Notes under the pieces: model-generated
What the model was told of the DNA's origin: nothing
Database searches by the model: none
Seen by the model: only the letters and a program-made list of their open reading frames with translations
Source: a virus
Reading direction: 5' to 3' (one strand)
Length of the DNA stretch: 51,552 bases
Virus record (IMG/VR): IMGVR_UViG_3300027987_000379
Coordinates: 1-51,552 of that record
Translations under genes and position numbers: made by a program
Shown: positions 39,113-47,831 of the stretch, in pieces
How the letters are laid out: every line of letters begins with the position of its first letter
How positions within the stretch are numbered: position 1 is the first letter of the stretch

Positions 39113-39445
39113 ATGTCGAATATCCTGATGATTAGAACAACGAGTGGAAAATACCTCACTCATCAAAGGGCTGATGATAATTATACCGATGCGAACGAAA
39201 TAGCAGCTAAATGCATTGAAATTCATTATCCAGGTGAAAAGATGGATACGTTCGCCATATGCGGCGCGCTCGCTCTGCATGAAGCAGTAGAAGAGGGGAA
39301 AAAATTTGTTCCTGGGATGACGTCCGGGGCGGGTGATTTTTCAATCAAGACAAAACGCCAGATTACAACACAGACAATCATTCCACCATTCGGTGTTGGC
39401 ATTTCAGCAATCTCAAGCGACGAGAATGTTGTTTGCTATCTTTAA
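39113..39445 (+). CDS. Hypothetical protein in fibre region
   Basis: A 110-residue protein with an N-terminal alpha/beta part and a beta C-terminus ('TIIPPFGVGISAISSDENVV'). GGGGGG lies 4 bases before the ATG. It lies between fibre genes, so an assembly factor or minor tail protein is possible. No family recognised. Confidence 0.5.
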   Translation: MSNILMIRTTSGKYLTHQRADDNYTDANEIAAKCIEIHYPGEKMDTFAICGALALHEAVEEGKKFVPGMTSGAGDFSIKTKRQITTQTIIPPFGVGISAISSDENVVCYL

Positions 39446-39468
39446 TAAAAGAGAGGGGATTCTTTTAG

Positions 39469-39738
39469 GTGCCTACTCATAAGATTCAGGCCGTAGAAAA
39501 AGATATCGATTCATTGATTGCAGATATGGTGTCTGGCAATGCTAGCCCAAAGAGCGAGTTGATTAGCTATTTCGTCGAGCAAATCAGATTACTGCTAAAG
39601 GAAGGGCAGGATGCTCAATCTGAATATGACAAAGTGCTCAAAAGAAAATCAGAGATTGAGCGAAGAGCGATAGAAATCCGTGCATCACTCAAAAAGTATC
39701 GTGATGATATTAACCATCATTCTGATGACATCGAATAA
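39469..39738 (+). CDS. Small coiled-coil protein
   Basis: An 89-residue helical protein from a GTG start. 'SELISYFVEQIRLLLKEGQD' and 'YDKVLKRKSEIERRAIEIRA' predict a coiled coil. It overlaps the adaptor gene by one base (TAATG). Possibly a fibre assembly chaperone, by position only. Confidence 0.5.
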   Translation: MPTHKIQAVEKDIDSLIADMVSGNASPKSELISYFVEQIRLLLKEGQDAQSEYDKVLKRKSEIERRAIEIRASLKKYRDDINHHSDDIE

Positions 39739-40049
39739 TGTCTACTATACCAAAATTCCCAGTATGCTTTGTTGCGAATGACCAGTTACCAAATATGGTT
39801 GCGACTTTGGTCAACGTGGATTTGACTGGGTATACGATTACGCTGCATATGCGTCGTGCAGATGGAACCGTTTTGATTAAGGCCGCTACTGCTATTGATC
39901 TACTGCAGGGTCATTTTGCATTTGAGTGGTCAGCGGGAGATTTGCAGGCTGGCATTAATCAGGAGACGGAGATCCAATTTGTCGAGCCTGGGGGGAAGCC
40001 GCTAACCAGTTCACTGTTTTTGGTCGATGTTCGAGATGAGGTTGCATAA
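39738..40049 (+). CDS. BppU N-terminus-like adaptor, copy A
   Basis: A 103-residue protein resembling the immunoglobulin-like N-terminal domain of BppU-type baseplate upper proteins ('FVANDQLPNMVATLVNVDLT', 'GYTITLHMRRADG', 'FAFEWSAGDL'). Copy B at 44243 shares these blocks, including the identical 'FEWSAGDL', and a diverged copy is at 13620. Each leads a set of receptor-binding genes. I infer an adaptor that fixes the following fibre to the baseplate. Confidence 0.65.
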   Translation: MSTIPKFPVCFVANDQLPNMVATLVNVDLTGYTITLHMRRADGTVLIKAATAIDLLQGHFAFEWSAGDLQAGINQETEIQFVEPGGKPLTSSLFLVDVRDEVA

Positions 40050-40687
40050 TGGCATTTCCGTCTGGGACAGAATTAATCCTCACTGTTGAGGATACATCGC
40101 TAAATCTCACTGTTGAGCAGCAAGAATTGAGATTGACGATACCTGTCCCTGTTGATGTAAACCAGCAAACGCTTGCAGCGAATGTTGGTGGGGGTTCTGG
40201 AACATTCCGCGACAAGGTCGCCAACACGCTTAATTTTCGCAGTCTTGTTGGAAACTCCCCCATTACTGTCCAGCAGGTTGGCGACACAGTTGAGATTAGT
40301 ACGAGTGTTGGTTCGAGCCAGGTAACTATCGACACAGTTGACCCAACAGTCACAGACGACTCAAATGCTGGTTTTTCTGTTGGTAACTTTTGGATAAATA
40401 CTACGAATGACACAGGTTTTTTACTTGTTGATGCAACAATAGGGGCTGCGGTCTGGACGCCATTCGTGGGTCAAGTTTGGGAGGAGGATGAGTTTACGGC
40501 AACTGCCGGGCAGATAACTTTTATCCTGAGCAACGCTCCTAGCGACCCGGAATCTTTTGCGCTCTATGTCAACGGTGTTCTGATTAATGATGTTGTAAAC
40601 TACACACGTTCCGGCGTGACGGTGACATGGCTGAATATTTTATTCACCATGGGGGATGGGGATGAAGTCATCGCAAGATACAGATAG
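40049..40687 (+). CDS. Tail fibre protein, proximal part
   Basis: A 212-residue beta protein. The last 65 residues are the 'NGV' fibre module ('FALYVNGVLINDVVNYTRSG', 'MGDGDEVIARY') shared with 40700-42061 and 14834-15139. The middle has 'GNFWINTTNDTGFLLVDATI', common in fibre shafts. It overlaps the adaptor stop by one base. Confidence 0.65.
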   Translation: MAFPSGTELILTVEDTSLNLTVEQQELRLTIPVPVDVNQQTLAANVGGGSGTFRDKVANTLNFRSLVGNSPITVQQVGDTVEISTSVGSSQVTIDTVDPTVTDDSNAGFSVGNFWINTTNDTGFLLVDATIGAAVWTPFVGQVWEEDEFTATAGQITFILSNAPSDPESFALYVNGVLINDVVNYTRSGVTVTWLNILFTMGDGDEVIARYR

Positions 40688-40699
40688 GGAGCTTTAGAA

Positions 40700-42061
40700 A
40701 TGGCAAGGATTAGAGGGAAGCAGCTAGCAGATAACACAATTACTTCTACGCAAGTAGATGTCACCAACGGGGCAATATCGACTATCAATGCTGGTGATGC
40801 TGCCGTTGAGGGAAGTGGGACAGGCCTCTCGAAGCGTGACCATCAGCATGCGGTGGCAACAGGTGCTGCAACTGTCCAGATTGACATTGGTGATTCTGCG
40901 GCAGAAGGGGTAAGTTCGAATCTGGCTCGCGAAGATCATCAGCATGCGCTTCCCGCGCCTGCGGCTCCTGCCGATGTCACAAAGGCTGCCGCATCTGCGG
41001 GTGCTGCAACAACTGTAGCAAGGGCCGACCACAAGCATGATGTATCAACGGCATCAGCAATCGAGCTAACGGATTCGACAAATTCTGAAGGCACGGCAAC
41101 ATCCTTAGCCAGGTCTGATCACACTCATGCCCACGGCAATAGAGGTGGTGGTTCTCTCCATGCTGCTGCAACGACATCTGTCGCCGGATTTATGTCGGCT
41201 GCAGATAAAACAAAGCTTGATACGCTTGTAGATCCGAATCTAAGAGACCCAAAAGACTCAATTCGCCTGCTGGCTACAGGGAATGTAACGCTATCCGGTA
41301 ATCAGACTGTTGACGGGGGGACAACTTCCCCTGGGGATCGTATCGGCTGTTTTCTCCAGACAACAACGACTGAGGACGGTATCTATATTGCTGCCGCAGG
41401 GGCATGGACGCGGGCACCAGACTTCCAAAATGGCAGCAATCAGGCTGGTGCTGTCATTCCGGTTGAGGAAGGTACATCGAATGCAGATACTCTTTGGCTG
41501 CTTACCAATAATGCTGGGTCTGACGTTGTTGGAACCAACGATCTAACGCTATTGCAAATTGGCTCTGGGTCTCCTCGTGGCGCTGGTGCTGGTCTCATTC
41601 TTAACGGGAACGATCTAGACGTCGTTGCGGCGAATGCATCAATCACTGTAAATGCTAACGACATCACTGTTGGTGTACTGCAGAACGATACGATGCATGG
41701 AAACCTTGGTGGTGGTGGGATCCATGCGGCTGCTACCACTTCTGTCAATGGGTTCATGTCCTCGACGGACAAGACAAAGCTTGACGGCATCGCAACAGGC
41801 GCGGAAGTCAATGACACCCAGCAACAAGAGGAAGTCACCACGCAGGTTATTACCGGGACAGACACTGCTCTTACCGATACTCTTAACAATACCCCAGTAA
41901 GCAATGCTAGCGTCCGCCTCTTTCTGAACGGTGTCTTTCAAAAGCAGGGGGCCGGAGAAGATTATACGATATCTGGAACGACTATTACCTGGTTAGCCTC
42001 TACAGGGACTGCGGTTGATATGGATACAACCGATGAACTCTTTGCGGCGTATGATAGCTAA
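40700..42061 (+). CDS. Tail fibre protein with H-x-H and GFMS repeats
   Basis: A 453-residue fibre. Residues 1-145 hold four 'DHxH' units (RDHQHA, EDHQHA, ADHKHD, SDHTHA), each after a 30-35-residue spacer; in phage fibres such H-x-H sites bind metal along a trimer axis. Two 'LHAAATTSV.GFMS..DKTKLD'-type units follow (about 152 and 346), then a C-terminal 'NGV' module ('RLFLNGVFQKQGAGEDYTIS'). The mosaic of repeats suggests a long trimeric fibre built by duplication. Receptor unknown. Confidence 0.75.
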   Translation: MARIRGKQLADNTITSTQVDVTNGAISTINAGDAAVEGSGTGLSKRDHQHAVATGAATVQIDIGDSAAEGVSSNLAREDHQHALPAPAAPADVTKAAASAGAATTVARADHKHDVSTASAIELTDSTNSEGTATSLARSDHTHAHGNRGGGSLHAAATTSVAGFMSAADKTKLDTLVDPNLRDPKDSIRLLATGNVTLSGNQTVDGGTTSPGDRIGCFLQTTTTEDGIYIAAAGAWTRAPDFQNGSNQAGAVIPVEEGTSNADTLWLLTNNAGSDVVGTNDLTLLQIGSGSPRGAGAGLILNGNDLDVVAANASITVNANDITVGVLQNDTMHGNLGGGGIHAAATTSVNGFMSSTDKTKLDGIATGAEVNDTQQQEEVTTQVITGTDTALTDTLNNTPVSNASVRLFLNGVFQKQGAGEDYTISGTTITWLASTGTAVDMDTTDELFAAYDS

Positions 42062-42564
42062 TGTCTTTGGTACGTTTAAAGCAGTTTGCGCAAGATGGCG
42101 CAACCGATGGCCAGTGCATGGTTTGGAACAATTCTTCTGGACTATGGGTACCAGCGACACGTCTGGCCAACATTGTCGAAGATACAACCCCCCAGCTTGG
42201 GGGGACTCTCGACTGTCAAAGCAATGAGATTGATAACGTCGAAGTCATCACTTATGAAGCTGAACACAGCAATGGAAATAGCGGCGCATCGTTTACTGTG
42301 AACTGGAACAACGGCCAGCACCAAAGCATAACGTTGACGGCAAACTGTACGTTCACGTTCACAGCTCCAGCTGGGCCAGGAAGCTTTATTCTTAAGGTGC
42401 TTCAAGATGCAACTGGTAGTAGGACTGCGACATGGCCTGCTACTGTTGAATGGTCTGGCGGTGCATCGCCGACGTTAACAACGACGGCTAGTGCAAAGGA
42501 CCTAATCGCATTCTACTATGATGGCACCAATTATCATGGACAGTTCTCGGGAGATTATAGTTAA
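42061..42564 (+). CDS. Tail fibre distal or tip protein
   Basis: A 167-residue beta protein. Starts 'SLVRLKQFAQDGATDGQCMV', common in fibre proteins, then 'VEDTTPQLGGTLDCQSNEID', a fibre repeat motif, and a C-terminal beta domain with 'GSFILKVLQDATGSRTATWP'. Overlaps the previous gene by one base. Probably the receptor end of the same fibre. Confidence 0.65.
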   Translation: MSLVRLKQFAQDGATDGQCMVWNNSSGLWVPATRLANIVEDTTPQLGGTLDCQSNEIDNVEVITYEAEHSNGNSGASFTVNWNNGQHQSITLTANCTFTFTAPAGPGSFILKVLQDATGSRTATWPATVEWSGGASPTLTTTASAKDLIAFYYDGTNYHGQFSGDYS

Positions 42565-42594
42565 TTTTGGGACAGGGCAGATAGGGGGTCAAAA

Positions 42595-43059
42595 ATGGCA
42601 AATGAGATTTTTATAGTTTATGTGAACGATGATAAGACATTGGACCCAGTCAGGATATCCGCGAGCAATTGCGCCATTCTTCAAGATACTCGACCCATCA
42701 TTATGGGTAAATTCAGACGCCCAAATCCAAGCGGGCCAGGATGGTTTCAGGATGAATTCTCTGGATGGCCGGTATTCGCAGTAAAGCGTTACCTTCCAAA
42801 AGGGCAATTGCCTGGAGGTCACACTATCACCAGGGCACGGGAGCGTGATGGTGCACAGCCTCCCGAGGCTAGAGAAATCCATTTTGATGATAATGGAGCA
42901 AACGGTAGACATGTGATATGGCCGGAAACGATTCCTCAGGCTGCAGTCGGTGGTGCTATAGCAGTATTGAGAGGATATGATTTCAATGAACCAGATTGGC
43001 AATCGCTGCTTGATCAGGCAAGGGCTATGGACCCGGATGACACTCCGCTTACCGAATGA
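42595..43059 (+). CDS. Hypothetical protein in fibre region
   Basis: A 154-residue protein with alternating strands ('NEIFIVYVNDDKTLDPVRIS', 'WFQDEFSGWPVFAVKRYLP'). Proteins like this precede the 43064-type structural protein in other phages, but no role is known to me. GGGGG precedes the ATG by 9 bases. Confidence 0.5.
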   Translation: MANEIFIVYVNDDKTLDPVRISASNCAILQDTRPIIMGKFRRPNPSGPGWFQDEFSGWPVFAVKRYLPKGQLPGGHTITRARERDGAQPPEAREIHFDDNGANGRHVIWPETIPQAAVGGAIAVLRGYDFNEPDWQSLLDQARAMDPDDTPLTE

Positions 43060-43063
43060 TTAA

Positions 43064-44230
43064 ATGAAAGTTCTCGTGCAGTGGTCGCAGGGAACCCCTG
43101 CAGACTGGGATGTTATTGATTCTTCCGCCTGGATGTTTTTGCCTACAAAGGCAAGGCCGCTCAACGGTGATCGGCGACTGATCGATGACGTCTCGGGGTG
43201 GATAACATCTGTTAACGTGCAAGGCAATATCTTCTCTGGGGATGTTATCGCGATAGAAGACATGCCCCACGGCGGTGTACGGGTCACTCAGCTTAATGAT
43301 GACCCATCGGATTGGAGCGGTTTCAGATATGCGCGCGTTTGGGATATCCCGCCCATTGGCCATGATCCGAATATGGGCAATGCAATCAACACGCTATGGA
43401 GGCAAACTGTCTATGCAGACTCGACAGCATTGAAGCGTATCGCAGGAATACCGTGCTGCAGGACCGAATATCATCCCTGGGATAAATTTGTCCCTCCGCC
43501 TGCAGCAACACAAAAATTCGGTGTTTGGTTAAGCGACGCGCTATATAATGATCATCTCTCATCAAGGTCGAGTTGCGGATGGAGGACGTGGTGCGAACAT
43601 CTTCCCACCGAAGAAGTGAGAAATGGCCGGCTAAAATCGCAAAGGGCAAGAGGGCGATATATTCCACCAAAGGGTACCTTGACATGGTATCATAACAACA
43701 CAGCACGAACACTTGGTGGTATCTCTGCAAACGTAGAACATACTGCCGCCACTACGCCAGGGGGTGCTGCAACTTCAAATAGCGGAAACATAGGCACTGG
43801 CGGGATTGATGCATATGCGGCTCAGACGCTAAATATAATCGGTCTATCACAATGGCCAACCGGTAATTATAGACATCAGATAGACGTCACGACAACAACC
43901 GCAGATTTGGTTTGTGGGTTGCTCACTCTCGGCTCCGGTTCTGGCGGTTTCGTTAGAGCACAATCGGATGGTACCTCGCTGGAAAAGAAGCAACAGCAAG
44001 AGAGCTCGTTTGCCGGTACTGGTCTGCACTTGGCCACCAGTGGTAGCGTCTCATGGTCATCAGGTGCAACAACTAATTATTACCAAGTTCTCATTGCTGG
44101 ACAGAAAACCGCTGGGCATGGAAATGACACAATGGATTTGCAGGTAGGGGAAAGCGATGATTTTCTTGATGGCCCCTTCCCTTCTGGGGCTGCTCCTGAT
44201 GTAACTCTTTTCTTTGGAAAAAATCATTAA
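43064..44230 (+). CDS. Putative structural protein in fibre region
   Basis: A 388-residue protein. 'KVLVQWSQGTPADWDVIDSS' and 'GVRVTQLNDDPSDWSGFRYA' are conserved in a phage structural protein of unknown role. The C-terminal 150 residues ('TLNIIGLSQWPTGNYRHQID', 'DLVCGLLTLGSGSGGFVRAQ') form a beta domain that could bind sugar. It starts four bases after its neighbour. A minor tail or capsid-surface protein is likely. Confidence 0.55.
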   Translation: MKVLVQWSQGTPADWDVIDSSAWMFLPTKARPLNGDRRLIDDVSGWITSVNVQGNIFSGDVIAIEDMPHGGVRVTQLNDDPSDWSGFRYARVWDIPPIGHDPNMGNAINTLWRQTVYADSTALKRIAGIPCCRTEYHPWDKFVPPPAATQKFGVWLSDALYNDHLSSRSSCGWRTWCEHLPTEEVRNGRLKSQRARGRYIPPKGTLTWYHNNTARTLGGISANVEHTAATTPGGAATSNSGNIGTGGIDAYAAQTLNIIGLSQWPTGNYRHQIDVTTTTADLVCGLLTLGSGSGGFVRAQSDGTSLEKKQQQESSFAGTGLHLATSGSVSWSSGATTNYYQVLIAGQKTAGHGNDTMDLQVGESDDFLDGPFPSGAAPDVTLFFGKNH

Positions 44231-44242
44231 AGAGGTAGACCA

Positions 44243-44566
44243 ATGGCAAAACCCAGAGCGGTACTAAATTTCGTTGAAAACAATCTGCTTCCAAACATTT
44301 CCGTGGAATGGAAAGATCAGGACATCACCGGATATACGATACTGCTTCATGTCCGAAAACCAAACGGATTAAAATTCACCAAGACCGCTGTCATCGACGA
44401 TGCCAATACAGGCAATGTATCTGGAATCGCAATGTTCCATTTTGAATGGTCAGCGGGTGACTTGGTCGCCGGCAAAAGCGATGCTGAGATCGAAGTCTTC
44501 GACGTATCATCGAAAAACGAAACATTCAAGGGGTTAATACTCGATGTCGATGAGGCCTTAGCATGA
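44243..44566 (+). CDS. BppU N-terminus-like adaptor, copy B
   Basis: A 107-residue paralog of 39738-40049: 'NNLLPNISVEWKDQDITGYT', 'LLHVRKPNG', 'FHFEWSAGDLVAGKSDAEIE'. It overlaps the first spike gene by an ATGA, so adaptor and spike are made together. Its presence before a second set of receptor-binding genes repeats the order seen at 39738. Confidence 0.65.
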   Translation: MAKPRAVLNFVENNLLPNISVEWKDQDITGYTILLHVRKPNGLKFTKTAVIDDANTGNVSGIAMFHFEWSAGDLVAGKSDAEIEVFDVSSKNETFKGLILDVDEALA

Positions 44567-45579
44567 CAAAGCTGTTACTGAAAACTGTTCGAGAAGTAAG
44601 CATTGGAGGATCTTTTTCCAATTCGTTCGTATTTCAGCCTGGTGGCAGCGGTAATGGTCCATCAGTATTTTCGGACTGGGGTGATCTGATCAACGCTCTG
44701 ACGGCAGCCAGAGTTGCGAGCGGAGGAAATGGTTTTTTTATTATTCAATTTGACGATTCCGTCGTCACACCATGCGTCATCCCTCCCGGCAATTACGATA
44801 TGATTAATGTTACATGGCAGGGTATCCCCCGCGATGGAGGATTATTTGCGGAAGTTTCAGTCCCAGAAGGTGTTACCTTTACAAGATTAAGGCGGCTTTC
44901 CGGACTCCTGTCTGTTACATTCACAGGAGTAACTCCACCTGTAAGTGATTTTGGACTTTTAAATACATTTCAAATCGATGACGGTTGCTCATTATCATGC
45001 AGCGGGACAGGTACATTTATAAGCATTGCTTCTGCGGTAACTGTGTTTGTATTTGTTAACAAGTCCAGCTCTTTTCAGACAGGGTCTACCGAATGCCTCG
45101 GGCTGCCTGTCTCTGGTGCATCTGTTATTTTGTTCCCGTTTAATGATAGCGCCATCAACCAGGACACGATATCCGGCGTCGCCGGCTCATCGCTAATAAT
45201 CCCTGTTAGCGACACTGCAAGTGTATTTTCTGTTGTGCAAACAAATTTCTTTGGAACAAAGACTCCCTCTTATGATGGATTCTGGCGGATGGAACCACGT
45301 GCCGCGGTAACAGCGCCAATAGGGTCTTTGAATGTAGGGAAACTATATAAATACAACACAACAGCAGGTGCTATAATACAGCCGCTCCCTTCTGCTGCAA
45401 CGATATTCCCTGGAGATACTATCGTTTTTAAAAAGGTTGCGGGTGCTAATACGCTGACGATATCCCCAGATGGGACTGATACTATCGACGGTGCATCTTC
45501 GCTTATCCTGTCTGGAACCACCGAAAGTGCTATTCTCGTAAGGGGGGAGCAGGCCAGCTCAGACTGGTCTGTTTTATAG
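44563..45579 (+). CDS. Tailspike-like protein, first of tandem pair
   Basis: A 338-residue beta protein. 'KLLLKTVREVSIGGSFSNSF', 'VFQPGGSGNGPSVFSDWGDL' and a C-terminal 'GDTIVFKKVAGANTLTISPD' are shared in order with 45586-46647, while the centres (about residues 95-230) differ. The centre looks like short parallel beta turns. I infer a receptor-binding or depolymerase spike; no catalytic residues can be assigned. Confidence 0.65.
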   Translation: MTKLLLKTVREVSIGGSFSNSFVFQPGGSGNGPSVFSDWGDLINALTAARVASGGNGFFIIQFDDSVVTPCVIPPGNYDMINVTWQGIPRDGGLFAEVSVPEGVTFTRLRRLSGLLSVTFTGVTPPVSDFGLLNTFQIDDGCSLSCSGTGTFISIASAVTVFVFVNKSSSFQTGSTECLGLPVSGASVILFPFNDSAINQDTISGVAGSSLIIPVSDTASVFSVVQTNFFGTKTPSYDGFWRMEPRAAVTAPIGSLNVGKLYKYNTTAGAIIQPLPSAATIFPGDTIVFKKVAGANTLTISPDGTDTIDGASSLILSGTTESAILVRGEQASSDWSVL

Positions 45580-45585
45580 AAGACG

Positions 45586-46647
45586 ATGAGCTTCGCTATC
45601 CTGGAAAACAACAATCAAACGTTACTGCTCAAGACAGTTAGAGACGTATTGGGTCGATCGATATCAACATCGTTTATCTATCAGCCGGGTGGAGCTGGGA
45701 ATGGTCCGGTAGTGTTTTCTAGTTGGCAATCGCTGATAACCGCATTGAATTCAGCAAGAGTAGCTGGCGGTGGAAATGTTGGCGGTCCATTTACGATAGT
45801 AATTGACGATTCTATCACCTCACCTGCAACAATACCTGCTGGCACATATGATATGACAAATGTTGCATTATCCGGGCTTCCTGTTGGCGCGTTTGCATCA
45901 GTTGCAAATGTTAGCGAAGGAGTCATCTTCACACGATTGAGAAGAGTCATTTCTAGCCTTGAATTGGCATTCACAGGTGCGACTGCCCCTATAGCAGATA
46001 TGCAAAGCAGTGATGTTTTTTTCATCCAAGATAATTCGACCATAAGAGCAGACGGGACAGGGCCAATGGTGGATATCTCTGGAGGGTCAAGTGCATTTTT
46101 TATTGTCAATAGCAATGCATTTATAAATCAGGGATCTGCTCCAGCAATTCATGCACGCGATTCTTCTGCGGCATTCATTATTGTTGGTAACGACTGCATT
46201 GTGTCGCAGAATTCATTGTCATGCACTGCAGACTCTTCGATTATATGCAGTGCGCAAGATCCAAGCGTCGCTATTTCAACAGACCATTCTGGCATACTAG
46301 GGTTTAGTCAATTCGCTTACACTGGGGTTACACGGTGGAGAGCAAATGCGAAAAGAACGACGCCGGTAACCACTGTTAACCCTGGATACATGTATAAGTT
46401 TGATACTACCTCTGCGGCTATCGCTCAGACTATGCCAAGTGCTGCCACTTTTTTCCCTGGCGATTCCGTAATATTCAAGAAGGTTGCTGGGGTAAACAGT
46501 TTAACTATTACGCCATTTAGTGGAGATACGATTGATGAATCATCAGCTCCGGTTGTCATTTCATCGCCTACGGGGGTAGCGACATTCGTCCGCGGAGATC
46601 TTCCTGGGCTTGATTGGTCGTTGATTCATCTAACTGGTATAATTTAA
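45586..46647 (+). CDS. Tailspike-like protein, second of tandem pair
   Basis: A 353-residue paralog of the preceding gene. Matching ends: 'TLLLKTVRDVLGRSISTSFI', 'YQPGGAGNGPVVFSSWQSLI' and 'GDSVIFKKVAGVNSLTITPF'. The centre is diverged and serine-rich ('AFFIVNSNAFINQGS', 'SSAAFIIVGNDC'). Tandem duplication with a diverged centre is what host-range diversification produces. It ends overlapping the lysis-region gene (TAATG). Confidence 0.65.
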   Translation: MSFAILENNNQTLLLKTVRDVLGRSISTSFIYQPGGAGNGPVVFSSWQSLITALNSARVAGGGNVGGPFTIVIDDSITSPATIPAGTYDMTNVALSGLPVGAFASVANVSEGVIFTRLRRVISSLELAFTGATAPIADMQSSDVFFIQDNSTIRADGTGPMVDISGGSSAFFIVNSNAFINQGSAPAIHARDSSAAFIIVGNDCIVSQNSLSCTADSSIICSAQDPSVAISTDHSGILGFSQFAYTGVTRWRANAKRTTPVTTVNPGYMYKFDTTSAAIAQTMPSAATFFPGDSVIFKKVAGVNSLTITPFSGDTIDESSAPVVISSPTGVATFVRGDLPGLDWSLIHLTGII

Positions 46648-47006
46648 TGATGGCAGTTCCTCCACGTCGTCGGATATCTACAACAGAGCCCGGGTATCAG
46701 TCATCGGAGTTAAATGCATTGCGCATCGACCAACTTCAGCATGAGGCAGATAGTTTGCGATCAACAAGCTCCAGGATGACGTCAAAGATCGAAGAATTAC
46801 GCAATCTTCTGACTAGCCATACAGAGCGACTTGAGCAATTGAAGGAGTCTCGTGATAAGATAGGGGCAAGGGTCGGTCATATTGAAGGGCTCGTATCCGA
46901 CCTTGTCGGATGGAAGAAACTTCTATTATTTATAGGCGGGGTTGGTTCAATTGGGTTAGGCGCATTAATCAAATCACTGATTGATGCACTCATGGCAGGA
47001 GGATAG
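46647..47006 (+). CDS. XhlA-like coiled-coil membrane protein
   Basis: A 119-residue protein. A coiled coil ('RIDQLQHEADSLRSTSSRMT', 'LTSHTERLEQLKESRDKIG') precedes one C-terminal membrane segment ('LLLFIGGVGSIGLGALIKSL'). This is the layout of XhlA-type proteins that work with a holin. ATG at 46647 overlaps the spike stop. It opens the lysis cassette. Confidence 0.6.
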   Translation: MMAVPPRRRISTTEPGYQSSELNALRIDQLQHEADSLRSTSSRMTSKIEELRNLLTSHTERLEQLKESRDKIGARVGHIEGLVSDLVGWKKLLLFIGGVGSIGLGALIKSLIDALMAGG

Positions 47007-47013
47007 AGAGAAA

Positions 47014-47247
47014 ATGGCTGATACGACAATCATGAAACCTGGATACAAAACAACAGAGTTTTGGCTCATTGTGGCCGTTATGACTCTCTGCACCCTTGTC
47101 TCATCTGGCATCCTGGGCTCGGGTGGCATGGTTGAGACTGTGGTTGGTATTGCGGGACAGATTCTGAGCGGACTTGGATATGGCCAGTTCCGCGCCACGG
47201 TAAAGAAGGAATTTGAGAAACGTCTTGGCCAAGGTTCTGAGGAGTAA
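47014..47247 (+). CDS. Putative holin
   Basis: A 77-residue protein with a hydrophobic segment ('FWLIVAVMTLCTLVSSGIL'), a second moderately hydrophobic one ('MVETVVGIAGQILSGLGY') and a charged C-terminus. The 'KTTEFWLIVAV' start is common in small phage membrane proteins encoded before endolysins. AGGAGG precedes the ATG by 14 bases. It overlaps the next gene by one base (TAATG). Endolysin here lacks a signal peptide, so a holin is needed; this is the best candidate. Confidence 0.6.
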   Translation: MADTTIMKPGYKTTEFWLIVAVMTLCTLVSSGILGSGGMVETVVGIAGQILSGLGYGQFRATVKKEFEKRLGQGSEE

Positions 47248-47465
47248 TGTGGGCCATCATCGCTATCTGTCTTGCTGCTGTCGTTGGCGGCTTGGGGGTT
47301 CTTCTGTTTAAAAAAGTTCGCCAGGACAAAGCAATTGAACAGACAATTCAGGACAGCGTTGACCAGAAGGTTAGCGGCTGGATTGCAAGAGAACTGCAAA
47401 GACGAAAGACAGAGGATGATGCATCAGCGCTCGATGATTTCACAAATCGTTTTGGTAGGGATTAA
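47247..47465 (+). CDS. Small membrane protein, i-spanin-like layout
   Basis: A 72-residue protein. An N-terminal membrane segment ('WAIIAICLAAVVGGLGVLLF') is followed by a charged, helical tail. This is the topology of an inner-membrane spanin subunit, though shorter than usual. A holin or antiholin role is also possible. Confidence 0.5.
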   Translation: MWAIIAICLAAVVGGLGVLLFKKVRQDKAIEQTIQDSVDQKVSGWIARELQRRKTEDDASALDDFTNRFGRD

Positions 47466-47471
47466 GATATG

Positions 47472-47831
47472 ATGTCAAGGATAATCTTGGCGTTCGCATT
47501 CCTTCTTTCTGTTTGCATCGCTCAGGCGGATGATGCACGAATACTCCCTGAGGGGACTTTGGTAATTGTCAAGAAGCCAGACAACCCAATGCCAATCGAG
47601 TTCAGTGTTATAGATCAGACTCACTTTATTATCACTCGTGACGAGCTCGACAGAGCCAGCGCAGTCGATGTGGTCAACAACGAACTTAAGAAGTATTTGA
47701 TTGACTGCCAACATCAATTAGTTCAAGAAAGAAACCGGGATAGGGGCACGAGATTTACGTCTGTTTTGAAGTGGACCGGTGTCGCCGCGTCCATCGTGGG
47801 GGCATTCTATCTTGGAACACGAATCCGATGA
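47472..47831 (+). CDS. Exported protein with C-terminal membrane segment, spanin-like
   Basis: A 119-residue protein. A signal peptide ('MSRIILAFAFLLSVCIAQA') is followed by a periplasmic part of about 75 residues and a C-terminal membrane segment ('VAASIVGAFYLGTRIR'). A lipoprotein signal plus C-terminal membrane helix is the plan of unimolecular spanins; here the Cys lies in 'LLSVC', a poor lipobox, and signal peptidase I cleavage after 'AQA' is as likely. Lysis position supports a spanin-type role. ATG at 47472 is used. Confidence 0.5.
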   Translation: MSRIILAFAFLLSVCIAQADDARILPEGTLVIVKKPDNPMPIEFSVIDQTHFIITRDELDRASAVDVVNNELKKYLIDCQHQLVQERNRDRGTRFTSVLKWTGVAASIVGAFYLGTRIR

